DNA of 64,000 nt from Lathyrus oleraceus (GCF_024323335.1 NC_066583.1:369027452-369091451), one strand, 5' to 3'. Counted from the first letter of the stretch, positions 44,107-56,127 are shown. Translations and numbers: made by a program. The notes: generated by a model from the letters alone, not told the origin.

Positions 44107-45110
44107 GTGAGAAGAGGAACGACAGATCGTCAGTTGGATAGGCCACCCGTGACGTATACCTTTCTGTTTAAGAGGTTGAAGGATCTTGGGTTAATTCAGC
44201 CGAGGACGTTGGCTCCGGTAGGACTAGATCAGAGGCCTGCAAGTCACGATGAGAACGTCAAGTGCGAGTTCCATTCTGGTGCACCCGGGCATAACATTGA
44301 GGGTTGTAGAGCTTTTAAGCATGTCGTTCAAGATTTGGTGGATTCTAAAGCCCTCAATTTTGCACCGACGCCGAATGTTAATGCTAACCCCATGCCAATG
44401 CATGGTCCTATGGGGGTGAACGTGATGTCAGAGGATAAGAGAAGAATAGAGGTGACGAATGTGGATCAGTTGAGGATTCCAATGTCTGTGGTCAAGAGAC
44501 ATCTGATGAAGAGTGAAGTTTTCCCTAGTTGTGATAGTTGTTGTGTTGCTTGCACTGTCACTACGAATGGGTGCGTAATGTTGAGGGAGACGATTCAGAG
44601 AATGATGGATGAGAGACGTCTCCGATTTGAGAAAGTTGATTGGGGGGAGGAGGATATTTTTGTCAGCCCATTGTCATCATTCAAATATGTGGAAATGGAT
44701 GGTGAAATATGCGAAACATCATGTCAGGCGTTTGAAACCCTCAAGGTGGAGAATGCCATTTTTGCTGAGAAAGAGAAGAAGTCGTCCATTACTTCTTATA
44801 AACAGGTCGTGGAGGTGGTGAGAAGTGGAGAAGCCCCAGATTGGGGAAGAATGATAGACATTGCGGTGAAAGAGGACAGGTTTGGTATTGGCTATAAATC
44901 GAGCCAAGGCTCGTCGGGGAAGAATAAAGGACGTCGTCAACCGTTCACGTTCACCAGTGCTGGAATGCTGGATCCATATCACGTCTGTGCGGTGGGTGAA
45001 GAGATTGACAGTGACTGCGAGCTCGACTCATGGATAAAACCGTGCGTACCAGGGATGGAGATCCAGAACTGGAAGGCCGAAAAGATCATCACTGTCAATC
45101 TACGTGGAAA
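44107..45110 (+). pseudogene. E4a Gag C-terminus joined to protease tail, protease missing
   Basis: An open frame of 335 codons. It holds a zinc-knuckle-like C-x2-H-x5-H-x4-C motif (near 44260-44310), a cysteine cluster (44533-44572), and then jumps to the FKYVEMDGEICETSCQ tail that follows the protease in E2. No D-T/N-G active site occurs, so protease is deleted, apparently in frame. It ends in an acidic block and a TAA that overlaps the intron donor. Confidence 0.75.
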
Positions 45111-45394
45111 GTAATATTTCTGTTTTTCAATTCTGTTTGCATGAAAGCCATACGTTTTGCCCGAAACGTAATGGTCCATTGTAAGGGCCACCTCATGTGT
45201 TTCATTTTGCAACATTTGCATCAGTAATAAATGGATGTTTTTCGCATTAAAAGCGGTGCTCGCTGTTTTTCATTTATTTTTGCATTTTAAAAGAAAAACA
45301 ATAAAAATGGCAATGTTTCTTTTCGTTTTTTCTTTTTCGTCCGATTTGTCTCGTTCCGGTTCTAAAAGCAATGCATGAATCAACATTCATGCAG
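45111..45394 (+). other. E4a predicted intron (284 bp)
   Basis: Donor AA|GTAATAT at 45111, overlapping the stop TAA; acceptor CATGCAG|A ending at 45394. Phase 2, as in E2, and splicing leads into the open pol frame with NPIY. Confidence 0.7.
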
Positions 45395-47807
45395 ATGGGA
45401 TCATTCTCCGGATCTCATTGATAACAATCCTGTTACACCCTCATATGACTTCGACAATCCGATCTATCATGCCAAAGAAGAAGGCGAAAAAGATTGTGAA
45501 CTGCTGGAAGAATTAGCCAGGTTGTTGAAACAAGAGGAGAAGGTGACTCAACTGCACGAGGAGCAAGTTGAGGTTGTTAATCTGGGCACCGAGGAGGTCA
45601 AAAAGGAAGTGAAAATTGGGGCCGCTTTGGAGGCGAATGTCAAGAGCAGAATGGTAGCACTGTTGAAAGAGTATGTTGATATCTTCGCCTGGTCTTATCA
45701 AGATATGCCAGGGTTGGATACCAATATTGTTGTACACAGGTTGCCATCAAGAGCAGATTGTCCTCCAGTGAAGCAGAAATTGCGCAGAACTCGATCCGAG
45801 ATGGCCATGAAAATCAAAGAAGAGGTGCAAAAGCAGTTGGATGCTGGTTTCCTAGCTGTCACTAATTATCCGCCTTGGGTCGTGAATATTGTGCCGGTGC
45901 CGAAAAAGGATGGAAAAGTGAGGATGTGTGTGGACTACCGGGATTTGAACAGAGCTAGCCCGAAAGATGATTTTCCATTACCACACATTGATGTGTTGGT
46001 AGATAATACAGCTCAATTCTCGGTGTTTTCCTTCATGGATGGCTTTTCTGGCTATAATCAAATTAAAATGTCGCCAAATGATATGGAGAAAACAACGTTC
46101 ATCACACCATGGGGCACTTTTTGCTATAAGGTGATGCCATTCGGTCTCAAGAACGCCGGTGCCACGTATCAAAGAGCTATGGTGACTTTGTTTCATGATA
46201 TGATTCATCATGAAATCGAATGCTATGTTGATAACATGATAGCAAAGTCCCAAACCGAAGAGGGGCATCTGGTAGACTTGGCCAAATTGTTTGACCGGTT
46301 GAGATAATTCAAATTGAGGTTGAATCCGAATAAGTGCACTTTTGGAGTGCGGTTTGGTAAGTTGTTGGGGTTTATTGTGAGCAAAAGAGGAATCGAGGTT
46401 GATCCTGCTAAAGTAAAAGCGATACAAGAAATGCCTGAACCGAGAACAGAAAAAGAGGTTCGTGGTTTCTTAGGTAGATTGAACTACATTTCACGGTTCA
46501 TATCTCATCTAACAGCCACGTGTGAACCCATATTCAAGTTGTTGAGAAAAGATCAAATGGTCAGGTGGAATGACGATTGCCAAGTGGCATTTGAAAAGAT
46601 AAAAGAATATTTGCAGGAGCCTCCGATTCTGATGCCTCCTGTGGAGGGTCGACCGTTAATCCTGTACTTGACGGTCCTCGAGGGGTCTATGGGGTGTGTT
46701 TTGGGGCAGCATGACGTGTCTGGTCGAAAAGAGCATGCAATTTACTACCTTAGCAAAAAGTTTACCGACTGTGAAACAAGATATTCACTACTCGAGAAAA
46801 CTTGTTGTGCTTTGGCATGGGCTGCTCGCCGACTGAGACAGTATATGTTGATTCATACCACTTTATTGATTTCCAATATGGATCCAATCAAGTACATGTT
46901 TGAGAAGCCAGCATTGACCGGACGGGTTGCGAGATGGCAAATGATTTTGACTGAATACGATATCCAGTACACTTCTCAGAAAGCAATCGAGGGGAGTGTA
47001 TTGTCTGATTACCTCGCCCAGCAACCCATTGAGGATTATCAACCGATGAAATTTGAGTTCCCTGATGAGGACATCATGTTTCTCAGATCGAAAGATTGTG
47101 AGGAACATATCCCGGAGGAGGGGCCTGACCCTGAATCCGAATGGATTCTGATGTTTGATGGGGCCGTTAACGTGAATGGTAATGGAGTTGGTGTTGTTTT
47201 GGTTACGCCGAAAGGATCCCACATTCCTTTTGCTTCCCGACTAACGTTTGAATGCACCAACGATGTGGCCGAATACGAAGCTTATATCTTGGGTGTCGAA
47301 GAGGCGATTGTGCCAAAGATGATCGTGACCTATGAGGATTGGCACGAGATGTTATCGTTTGCATTGCATGGATATAGAACCTCGGTGCGTACGTCTACTG
47401 GGGCAACGCCATTATCGCTTGTGTATGGGATGGAAGTCGTGCTACCGGTTGAGGTCCAGATTCCGTCGTTGAGAGTCCTTATGGATGTGAAATTGGAAGA
47501 GGCTGAGTTGAGCCTGATTGAGGAAAAGAGGTTGGCGGCCATTTGTCATGGACAGTTGTACCAGCAGCGAATGAAGTGTGCTTTTGACCGAAAGGTGCAA
47601 CCTCGTGTGTATCATGTGGGAGATCTGGTGTTGAAAAGGATGCTTCCTCCTCAAAACGATCGTCGGGGAAAGTGGACACCCAATTATGAAGGTCCATTCG
47701 TGGTCAAGAAGGTTTTCTCTAGAGGAGCCTTGTTGTTGACGACCATGGATGGTGAGGATTTTCCATCCCCTGTGAATGCGGACGCAGTTAAAAAATACTT
47801 CGTATAA
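45395..47807 (+). pseudogene. E4a pol, RT and RNase H with lesions, integrase core deleted
   Basis: RT is open to a TAA at 46305-46307 (CAA or CAG in relatives) and continues in frame after it. The active site reads YVDN (46224-46235) instead of YVDD, so the enzyme is very likely inactive. RNase H follows. The second RNase H stops after the EYEA block, where the frame jumps (near 47308) to the integrase C-terminus. Against E1, about 1044 bp (348 codons) are missing, including the integrase zinc finger and D, D, E sites. The join lies in a shared GATTG and keeps the frame. It ends at 47807. Confidence 0.88.
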
Positions 47808-47810
47808 AAG

Positions 47811-48015
47811 ACCCGCTGGATGAAAAGAATAAAATAGTCGAGGCAAAAAAGGGCATCCCGGCGAACCAAGAGAAAAAGAAAAAAGGTTCGGGCAAAAATT
47901 AGGGATAAAAAAAAAACTGTACATCCGGCAAGTCGAAAACCCCACAAGGGCGGCTTGGGCAAAAAAGGGTATCCCGGTGGACTGAAAACCTGAAAGGGCG
48001 GTCCAGGCAAAAGAG
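47811..48015 (+). other. E4a post-pol module of four stem-loops
   Basis: Hairpins 2-4 are intact (CGAACC/GGTTCG, CAAGTCG/CGGCTTG, TGGACTG/CGGTCCA). Hairpin 1 has decayed (CTGGAT against GTCGAG). GGCAAAA linkers are kept. Confidence 0.65.
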
Positions 48016-48879
48016 GGAATGAAACGAACAACTGCGTCTTGCACGATCGTTTGTACTTTGGTTAAGACACCTGGATAATCTGAAAGCAGTGATCGGTCGG
48101 AAGCGTCTTGTTCAGAAGGCAGAAAGCGCGGAGAGTCTTGAGGACATATGGGGTGTAACCGAGTTGGAACTCGATGAGATCACGGGTTCACATTGCCATT
48201 AGGATAGATTTTCCTTTTGTGCGCAATTACCTCTTTTCAGGGATTGCTTCCTGTGTATTGCTCAGTTACGAGCCACTTTTGTTCAACCAATAAAATGCAT
48301 ATTCAGTCAAATAATTTTGTTTTTGTTTTCATTACCGCTTTGATTGCAAAAAAATTTGTTTATTCTGATAAAGAATATTTGCATTTTGAGACATAAAGGC
48401 CCCTTCCAATGCATGTTTACAAGATTGAAACATGAAATCTTATTCGGAAGGCTGAGTGACCTAGGTGTTGAAATTTTGGCACGCCTCGGGCACGTTTTAT
48501 CTAACGATCTCATTTGCAGGTGCTGTTGGTTATTTTCACTCACTTGCAGGTTGTGATGTGAAGTCTTTTTGATAGAAGATTCCTTTGAAGTCCAATCAGG
48601 GACGAGGGATAGAAAAATGGTGAAAAGACGGCGAAAGGATTGCGACGATCCTAGAGAGTTAATCAAGAAGACTCTTCAAAGTCTGAGGACTAGAGAGTTG
48701 GCCCGGATCTGAGAAGATCGATTGTCTCGAAGTAGAGAGAAGTCGAGAATACAAGGTGATGAATCAGAAGAGACCGGATGAGTCTGGGAGCTCTCAAAAG
48801 TGGAAAGTTGACACTGTGGTTGGATGGTGAATGCCAGTGTTCGACGAGTCGACAGGTGTCCCATGTCAAAAAAATTGTA
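48016..48879 (+). other. E4a 3' UTR, first part
   Basis: Noncoding; AATAAA block near 48289; colinear with E1 3621-4600. ORFs at 48344-48556 and on the other strand are also found in E4b only because the copies are duplicates. Confidence 0.5.
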
Positions 48880-49620
48880 CCTTCCCAGCGGGCTCGAGGT
48901 TGGTGTTTCCTCAGCAGCCAGGCCTGAAGGTTGCTATTTCCCCAGCGGAGGTGTGTGTTGGTAGTTTTTCCCCAGCGAATTCCCCAAGCGGATCGAGTTC
49001 GGTGGAGGTCTTCCCCAGTGAGGATTATCCTTTCCCCAGCAGCAGTGTTATTCCCCAGCAGGGTCGAGATTGTTGTTTCCTCGGTAGTAGGTCTGAAGTT
49101 TGTTGTTTCCCCTAGCAGGGTCGAGATTGTTATTTCCCCAACATGGTCGAGGGGTTGGTGTCCCCAACAAGTGACTCCCTAGTTGAGTTGGTTTCTCTGC
49201 CGTTCCGAGAATGTCATATCAGTAGGTATTCTCAGCAGAATTGTTGTGTGTCCCCACAGAGTTGGAAGATCGAATCAGAAATTGTGTGCTCAGTAAAGCG
49301 ATCGTTTGCTTCCCCAGCAGGAGTTTTCCTCCCTTTGCACCTTGCATGTAGTAATCATCATTTGCATTTGCATTCTCAAATCGCGTAGCATTTCCATTAA
49401 GTGTGGAGCATTACGCCATAGAAAACTCAAACATATGCATAAATGTGTTAAACTAGATTGGATCATATCCCCAGCAGAGGTGGATCATTTTTCAACATCT
49501 GTGTGGCACATTTGCAGCGGTTGCTCTTGACAGCATTCATAATCGATAATCCCCAGTGAGATTTATTTCCTCACCAGTCCGTGAAAGGAAAGCTTGTTTC
49601 TCTCCCCAGTTTAGTCCCCG
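48880..49620 (+). repeat. E4a CCCCAGCAGGGT array
   Basis: Many TTCCCCAGCAGGGTCGAGATTG-like units. TCCCCAGCAGGGTCG at 49052-49066 matches 14 of 15 bases of the PBS complement of the same element; the one difference would still pair as G-U in RNA. Confidence 0.75.
49383..49416 (+). other. E4a conserved 3' UTR hairpin GCGTA...TACGC
   Basis: Outer arms GCGTA 49383-49387 and TACGC 49412-49416; inner TCCA/TGGA. Confidence 0.55.
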
Positions 49621-49654
49621 GCAAGTGTCTGCCTTGTTTTGACATATGTAGATA

Positions 49655-50840
49655 TCATCCTTGCGATACCGGTAAGTGTCGTGTTGATCCCCGTAATGTC
49701 TATTTTTTGGTGTCGGTAAACGTCGAATTCCAATCATTGGCCATCAGTAAATGGCATGCCTCTCATGGTGTCTACAAAGTCATTCTGTTAACACCCGTGT
49801 GTGTCCTTTCTTTTTTGATGTCGGTAAACATCATTGTTCGATGTCGGTAAACATCAGCCGCTTGTTAACCATCGGTAAATGGTTTCGTCGTTTAAGATTC
49901 CCCAGCAGATTCACTATCCGTAATATCGAGTATTTCATCTTCGCCATCGGTAAATGGTTTCGTTTCATAAATGTTTCCTTTCTTCGATGTCGGTAAACAT
50001 CGAGTTCCTTCCCAGTCATCGGTAAATTCCTGGTCGTGAATCCTTTCTTTGATGTCGGTAAACATCTTTGTTCAATGTCGGTAAACATCGAGTTCCTTCC
50101 CAGTCATCGGTAAATGTCTGGTCGTGAATCCTTTCTTTGATATCGGTAAACATCTTTGTTCGATGTCGGTAAACATCGAGTTCCGTCCCAGTCATCGGTA
50201 AATGTCTGGTCGTGAATCCTTTCTTTGATGTCGGTAAACATCTTTGTTTGATATCGGTAAACATCGAGTTCCTTCCCAGTCATCGGTAAATGTCTGGTCT
50301 TGTCTCACTCTTAAACATCATTGTTCGATGTCGGTAAACTTCGAGTTCCTTCCCAGTCATCGGTAAATGTTTGGTCTTGTTTCACTTATAAACATCTTTG
50401 TTCGATGTCGGTAAACATCGAGTTCCTTCCCAGTCATCGGTAAATGTCTGGTCTTGTTTCATGTATAAACATCCTTGTTCGATGTCGGTAAACATCGAGT
50501 TCCATCCCAGTCATCGGTAAATGTCTGGTCGTGAAGCGCTTTCTTTGATATCGGTAAATATCAATTCCTCAGTAGAGTCATCGGTAAACGTCTGGTCTTG
50601 TTCCAGTTGATAAACATCTTTCTCCTCCCCAGTGAATCCGCCATCGGTAAATGGCCCCGCTTTCTTTGATATCGGTAAATATCAAATTCTGTTCTGAAGC
50701 CGCCATCGGTAAATGACCTCGCTTTCCTTGATATCGGTAAATATCAATTCTGTTTTGAAGCCGCCATCGGTAAATGGCCTAGCTTTCCTGGATATCGGTA
50801 AATAAAGCTTATTTTGAAGCCGCCATCAGTAAATGGCCTC
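49655..50840 (+). repeat. E4a 3' UTR array of CGGTAA-loop hairpins
   Basis: About 35 short units of the form arm-CGGTAA-complementary arm. Examples: GATGT/ACATC (49817-49832), ACCAT/ATGGT (49868-49883), GATAT/ATATC (50547-50562), GCCAT/ATGGC (50640-50655). Some units use CAGTAA. Larger periods of about 85 bp are visible from 50000 to 50480. ORFs on the minus strand at 49831-50264 are by-products. Confidence 0.85.
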
Positions 50841-50960
50841 GCTTTCTTTGATTCATAACATACAGAGTGCAAATTCTCCGGTTCTTTTGGTATTCAATCC
50901 CGGTTTACCTTGAAGTCTGATAGCCGTTGCTTTCATCCGTTTAGGTTCACAGTTGATTGA
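50841..50960 (+). other. E4a 3' UTR end
   Basis: Short unique stretch with a TTGGTATTCAATC motif also seen before the polypurine tracts of E1 and E3. Confidence 0.5.
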
Positions 50961-50972
50961 ATAGGGGCAACT
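50961..50972 (+). other. E4a polypurine tract
   Basis: AATAGGGGCAAC directly before LTR2. Confidence 0.8.
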
Positions 50973-51872
50973 GTAGTACCTCAAATTTGCCCTCCTCATT
51001 CATGCATTCATTTTTTTTAGGTCATTTAACATTTCATACATCATGTCAATCATTTAGCTCCAAGAGGATGTCATTCAAATCATTTTATGGGTTCTATCTG
51101 AAGGATCAAGCTTAATGGGCTCAGTGCAGTTCAAAATTCAACCATGAAGCCAAAAGTCAACTGTGCAGTCAACTGAGGACTTTGAGATTGGGGAGATGAA
51201 TTGAAACACCTCATTCATGTTCAAAAGAAGTCCATTTTTCATTTCAAACACCTATCTTGAAGATTTGAAGTCTTATCAAAAGTTTCCAAAAATGGAAAGT
51301 GACCTGTAATTTCAAATTTCCAAAAATGGCAAGTTTTCAGTCCAACTTCAACTTGACTTATCAACATCAAATAAGCTTAAAATGGATTTTTGGTGAACAT
51401 GAAAGTTGAAGATCTTTCTCTCCCATTTCCAAAAAGTCCTAGATCATGTTCATCTGATGAATGGTTGAGAAGTTATGGCCAAATGATCACAAAGTGTGCA
51501 TGGAAGTTCAAAGTGACATAACTTTTGATCCAAAACTTCAAATTGGTCCACTCTTTTTGCAACATGCTCCTTATGACCAATATTTTCCAAATCAAGCCTT
51601 GCATTACATGAAAGAAGCTCATATGATCATTGATTCATACATGTGCATTTTGGAGGGAAAACTCATAATTCAAATTTGGTTGATCATGCATGCCAAATAC
51701 CAATTCCATCTTGATTATTGAGTGTTTTTAAGTGATTTTGAAGCCCAGCATGGCACTGTTCACGTGTGAAATTTTACATGCTAAGCACACTTGCATTTTT
51801 TGCACTTCGCCTCATTTCTCCCTAATCTCAATTAACCAAAGCCTAAATTGATTATCAGCATCATTAACACAT

Positions 51873-51880
51873 TATATAAA
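51873..51880 (+). promoter_or_regulatory. E4 LTR2 TATA box
   Basis: TATATAAA as in LTR1. Confidence 0.6.
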
Positions 51881-54800
51881 AGCCTAATCATAACTGTTTT
51901 TGCTGATAACAACACATTTCAGATCTGAAATTCAAGCTTCCCTCCATTTTTTCTCTCACTTCAAACTTCAAGTTTCTTCACATAATTCATCAAAATTCTT
52001 GTATAATCTTGTTCATCGTGCATCATTGAGTAGGAATCAAGCTTTGGTTTGAAGAATTTGGTCCAGATTTGAGAAAATCAAAAGCATGAACATGTTGATG
52101 GAGCTTGAGAGTTGAGCTAGATCCACGTGCCTTCAACCATCAATTCTTGCACAAAGCTTCATTAGAGGTTAAAAGAAGAAGATATGGAGACTTTGGAAGC
52201 TTGAGGACACGAGTTTAGATCACTGCAATCTCAGGTAGGTGAAATTAGATCCTCTTATTTTGCCATTTGCTTGCCATGATTGTGTAGATCTAAGTCCCCT
52301 GAGCATGCTGATATAATTAGATCTTGATTTGGCTGGATATTGATCATGATATGTTGATTTAAAGTTTGGATGTTGAAAATGTTTGTGCTCGATCCGTTCG
52401 ATTCATGAAGTTTTAGATTGAATGAATATGAGATTCATGATCCTCGTTGAAAACTCTTTCGAACCATATGTATTTCATCAATTTCTGGAAAAAAAATTGT
52501 GTCTCCTCCGCCTGGCTGGTCGGAGAAGACAGTGGAAAACACCGTGCGCCGCCGTCTGGTCTTTTGCTAGGGTTTACGTTTCCAAAACGCAGCGTTTTGT
52601 TTATGAACGCGCTTTGAACCTTGCGTACGCTGGTTCGATCCTGGCCAAGGCATTTTGGAATTTCATTTGTTTTATCACTTACCTTCCTGTGTTCGATTCC
52701 TGGCATTGTGTGTTTTGTGGATTTGATTTATTTTGAGCGCTCCTTTTACAAGCCATGCGTGGGTTCGATTCCAGTAGATGCATTCTCTGAATTTTATTCA
52801 AAATTTCATTTTCCCTCCATTGCCATGCATTATTTCATATTATTTTGTTCAACTTCAAAAATCATTAAAAATAATAGAGATGTCCAATTTGTTCCCAATT
52901 TTTTTCACATTCTTGTTTTGATCTCTAGTTTTTTATAGGATTTATTTCATGAATTGTTTGCTTCTGGATTTTATTTGTGGAATGTTTGTTTGAACCTTAT
53001 GCCAAATTGACATGTTGAATTCAATGGTTTGTGAAATGCTCATCTTTAATCCAATTGACTTGAAATTTTGCATGCTTGATCCTCACATATGATATGAATT
53101 TTTAGCTTTGGTTTGGAATTTTTATGATATGCTATCAGTGTTTTTGACACATGAACATGTGGTGTGACAATTTGTGTCACCTTTTGGATGTTGCATTTGT
53201 GCATTTTCATTCATATATCAATTGAACTCTTCTGGATCTGTATTTTTGTATGATGATTACTCATAACAGGATAAGCTTGCATAAACAATTTCAAGATCAT
53301 TTGATTCTTTTCTGTTTTGATTTGGATTTTCTCATTTGGATATCGACTTTGTGCACCTTTGCTTGCCTTTGCTTTACATTGATCATTTGATGCCTTTGCC
53401 TTATGAATTGATCTTGGTCCTTTTGAGGACACTTTGTTGATTATTTTAACTTGCAATATGTGAAAGATGGACTTCTGTTTTGATCGTTTGACTTGCTTTT
53501 GAACCTAGTCTCTATACTAGTGATTTGTACACATACTAATTGTACTTTGTGTTTCAGGTTCGAGCATTTAGCTTTGATGGTTGGTGTGGTCTCATTATTT
53601 GAGATGCAAGATGCTTTTGATTACTAACTCTTGTTGTGTTTTAGGTCCATTGATGTGATGAACTCATTTGAGTGCTTGCACTTGTGATTTGCATTGTGTA
53701 GATATTGGAAAGTTCCACTGTTGTCTGTTGGTTTTTCTGAATACAATACTAATTGATTAGCTTTTGTACAGGTACATTAGTCGCTTTGCTTTGCTTAAGC
53801 TTTGGAGTGTGGTTGATACACCACTGAGGTAGTTTAGCCCTCTTTCTCCATGTAGTCTGGAAGTCCTGTCGCCTTTTTGGCAGGCATTTGGCTGAAGTCC
53901 TCCTTAAGAGGCTCTTTGTGTGTTTGTTTACGTTTGTGCCAAAGACCTCCAAGTGAGGCATGTTACTTGATAAGTCCTCCTAAGTGAAGAGGCAATTGAC
54001 AGATAGAAGGGATTAGCAATCAATCCCCTGTTATTCTGTGTGTCATTCATTATGCTCGCACTACGTGCTGATGCTCTTGAACAAGTACCCAAGATCTTTG
54101 TATAGAGTCAATCAAGTGGAATAGGGTCCCTCTTTCTGGATCCCCACGCTTTCTTTGATTTGCGCTCACCCAGGCCAGGGTTAAGAGCATGAGGTCTCAT
54201 CCTCAGTACCATTTTGATCTGCTCACCCTGACGTTCAATGTCAGTGGTTAAGAGCTCCTTTTTACCTTTGCATTCTGGCTTGTTTGTCGAGGTTGATATG
54301 ACCCCTCTTGACTAAAGCCCACCCATTTGATTGAGCCTCTTGTTTGTATATAGTGTGTGATGATTTCTTACTTGTGAACTCTTGATGTGTTTGCTTTTGA
54401 TGCTTATCTGTTTGTTGTTTGGAGTCGGATATAAGTCCATCTATTGGCATTCTGTTTCCGTTTTGTTGTTAGGAGTTGGATGTAAGTCCATTTATTGGCA
54501 TTCTGTTTCCTTGGAGTCGGGTGTAAGTCCATCTATTGGCATCTTGTTTCCTTTATTTGTGGTCCTCTCATGAGCCCCCTTGTTGGTGTGTTTACTCTAT
54601 GCCTTATGTTTTTTGTGTGGTGTGATCGTCTCCCCATAGGATTGCTAGACTTCATAGTGTCTCTCGTTTGCATGTCAATTAAGGTAGCACGGTTCCTTCG
54701 TCTAGGACTTCCTTTTTGCATGAGCATTCCTAAAACACAAACAAACTCTTTGATTATCTTTTCTTAAGGACACGTTAACTCCTTCTACTACAGGTGAGTA

Positions 54801-55049
54801 AGTCTCCGAAGGTCGAGCATCCGGTAGATTGCGTAGTAACATCGTTCATCTAAAAAACACAAAACAAATAGAAATAGGTTAGCGGAGCTACGATGCTCTG
54901 ATTCTCAATCCTTCTTGAGATACGTATGCAGCAGGGTAGGGCTTGTGCGAGCAATAATTCTTTATTTTCCCTACTTTGATTTTTCTCTCTTTTGCATTGC
55001 ATGTAGGACTTTTTACACACACTTTAGACGTAAATAGCAAGCGTGGATC

Positions 55050-55097
55050 CTGTGGAGTACCACAGACGTGAAGGGGTGCGGTAACCTTCCCTTCACG
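55050..55097 (+). other. E4 LTR2 double hairpin
   Basis: Same as 42311-42358. Confidence 0.65.
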
Positions 55098-55287
55098 TAA
55101 CCGGCCCCCTTACTTAATTTTTCTCTGGTTCGAGACTTTGTTTTATCCGTTCCCTCTTGGTTATGCAGTACTACCTTTCCCCCCTCTTGGGATAAAAGTA
55201 CATAGCTCGCGACTCTACTCTTTTTTTTTCCTCGCCACTCTTTTTCGCGTTTGTACCTGGATTTGGGAAATCCTGGGGAGTGACAGC

Positions 55288-55305
55288 TGGCGACTCTGCT
55301 GGGGA
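55288..55305 (+). other. E4b primer-binding site
   Basis: TGGCGACTCTGCTGGGGA, intact. Confidence 0.8.
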
Positions 55306-55556
55306 TATACTTTCCCTAGTGGGCCTTTCCTAGTGTTTGTTTGTTTTTAGTCTATTGTGTGTTGTTTATTTATTGCTTTGCATACTTATCTGCTTGCATT
55401 GCATCCTATGTGCGCTTTATTGTTTCATGCATACTGTGCTGGCTGTGTATCTGTTTCACTGTTGGGTGGGAGTCAGAAGAGGTAAAAGGCCCAATACACA
55501 GGCTATGAGTGAACTTTTGGACACCTAGGAATAGAGTGATTCATGGGAAGCGGGTG
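55306..55556 (+). other. E4b leader, truncated
   Basis: Matches 42567-42817, then jumps at 55556/55557 to sequence equal to 44821 onward. Confidence 0.8.
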
Positions 55557-55846
55557 AGAAGTGGAGAAGCCCAGATTGGGGAAGAATGATAGACATTGCG
55601 GTGAAAGAGGACAGGTTTGGTATTGGCTATAAATCGAGCCAAGGCTCGTCGGGGAAGAATAAGGACGTCGTCAAACGTTCACGTTCACCAGTGCTGGAAT
55701 GCTGGATCCATATCACGTCTGTGTGGTGGGTGAAGAGATTGACAGTGACTGCGAGCTCGACTCATGGATAAAACCGTGCGTACACCAGGGATGGAGATCC
55801 AGAACTGGAAGGCCGAAAAGATCATCACTGTCAATCTACGTGGAAA
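55557..55846 (+). pseudogene. E4b gag-pro tail remnant
   Basis: Only the last 290 bp before the intron remain. Compared with E4a there are several 1-2-nt indels (near 55570, 55662, 55783), so the frame is broken. Confidence 0.75.
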
Positions 55847-56127
55847 GTAATATTTCTGTTTTTCAATTCTGTTTGCATGAAAGCCATACGTTTTGCCCGA
55901 AACGTAATGGTCCATTGTAAGGGCCACCTCATGTGTTTCATTTTGCAACATTTGCATCAGTAATAAATGGATGTTTTCGCATTAAAGCGGTGCTCGCTGT
56001 TTTTCATTTATTTTTGCATTTTAAAAGAAAAACAATAAAAATGGCAATGTTTCTTTTCGTTTTTTCTTTTTCGTCCGATTTGTCTCGTTCGGTTCTAAAA
56101 GCAATGCATGAATCAACATTCATGCAG
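55847..56127 (+). other. E4b predicted intron (281 bp)
   Basis: Same donor and acceptor as E4a; a few 1-nt differences in A and T runs. Confidence 0.6.

Larger units (their letters stand above)
50973..55285 (+). repeat. E4 LTR2 (middle, shared), 4313 bp
   Basis: Its first part matches LTR3. Its last part, after about 54247, matches LTR1 except for one base near 55140. TATA box at 51873-51880. This mosaic is what recombination between two LTRs of one element would leave. Confidence 0.9.

Noticed and set aside
46305..46307. Programmed stop readthrough in E4 pol
   Set aside because: Relatives E1 and E2 have Gln at this place, the RT active site is mutated as well, and a single C-to-T change explains the stop.
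49655..50840. CRISPR-like array (short repeat TCGGTAAACATC at intervals)
   Set aside because: Repeats are too short, spacing and arms vary, spacers are themselves repeats, and the context is a plant retrotransposon 3' UTR.
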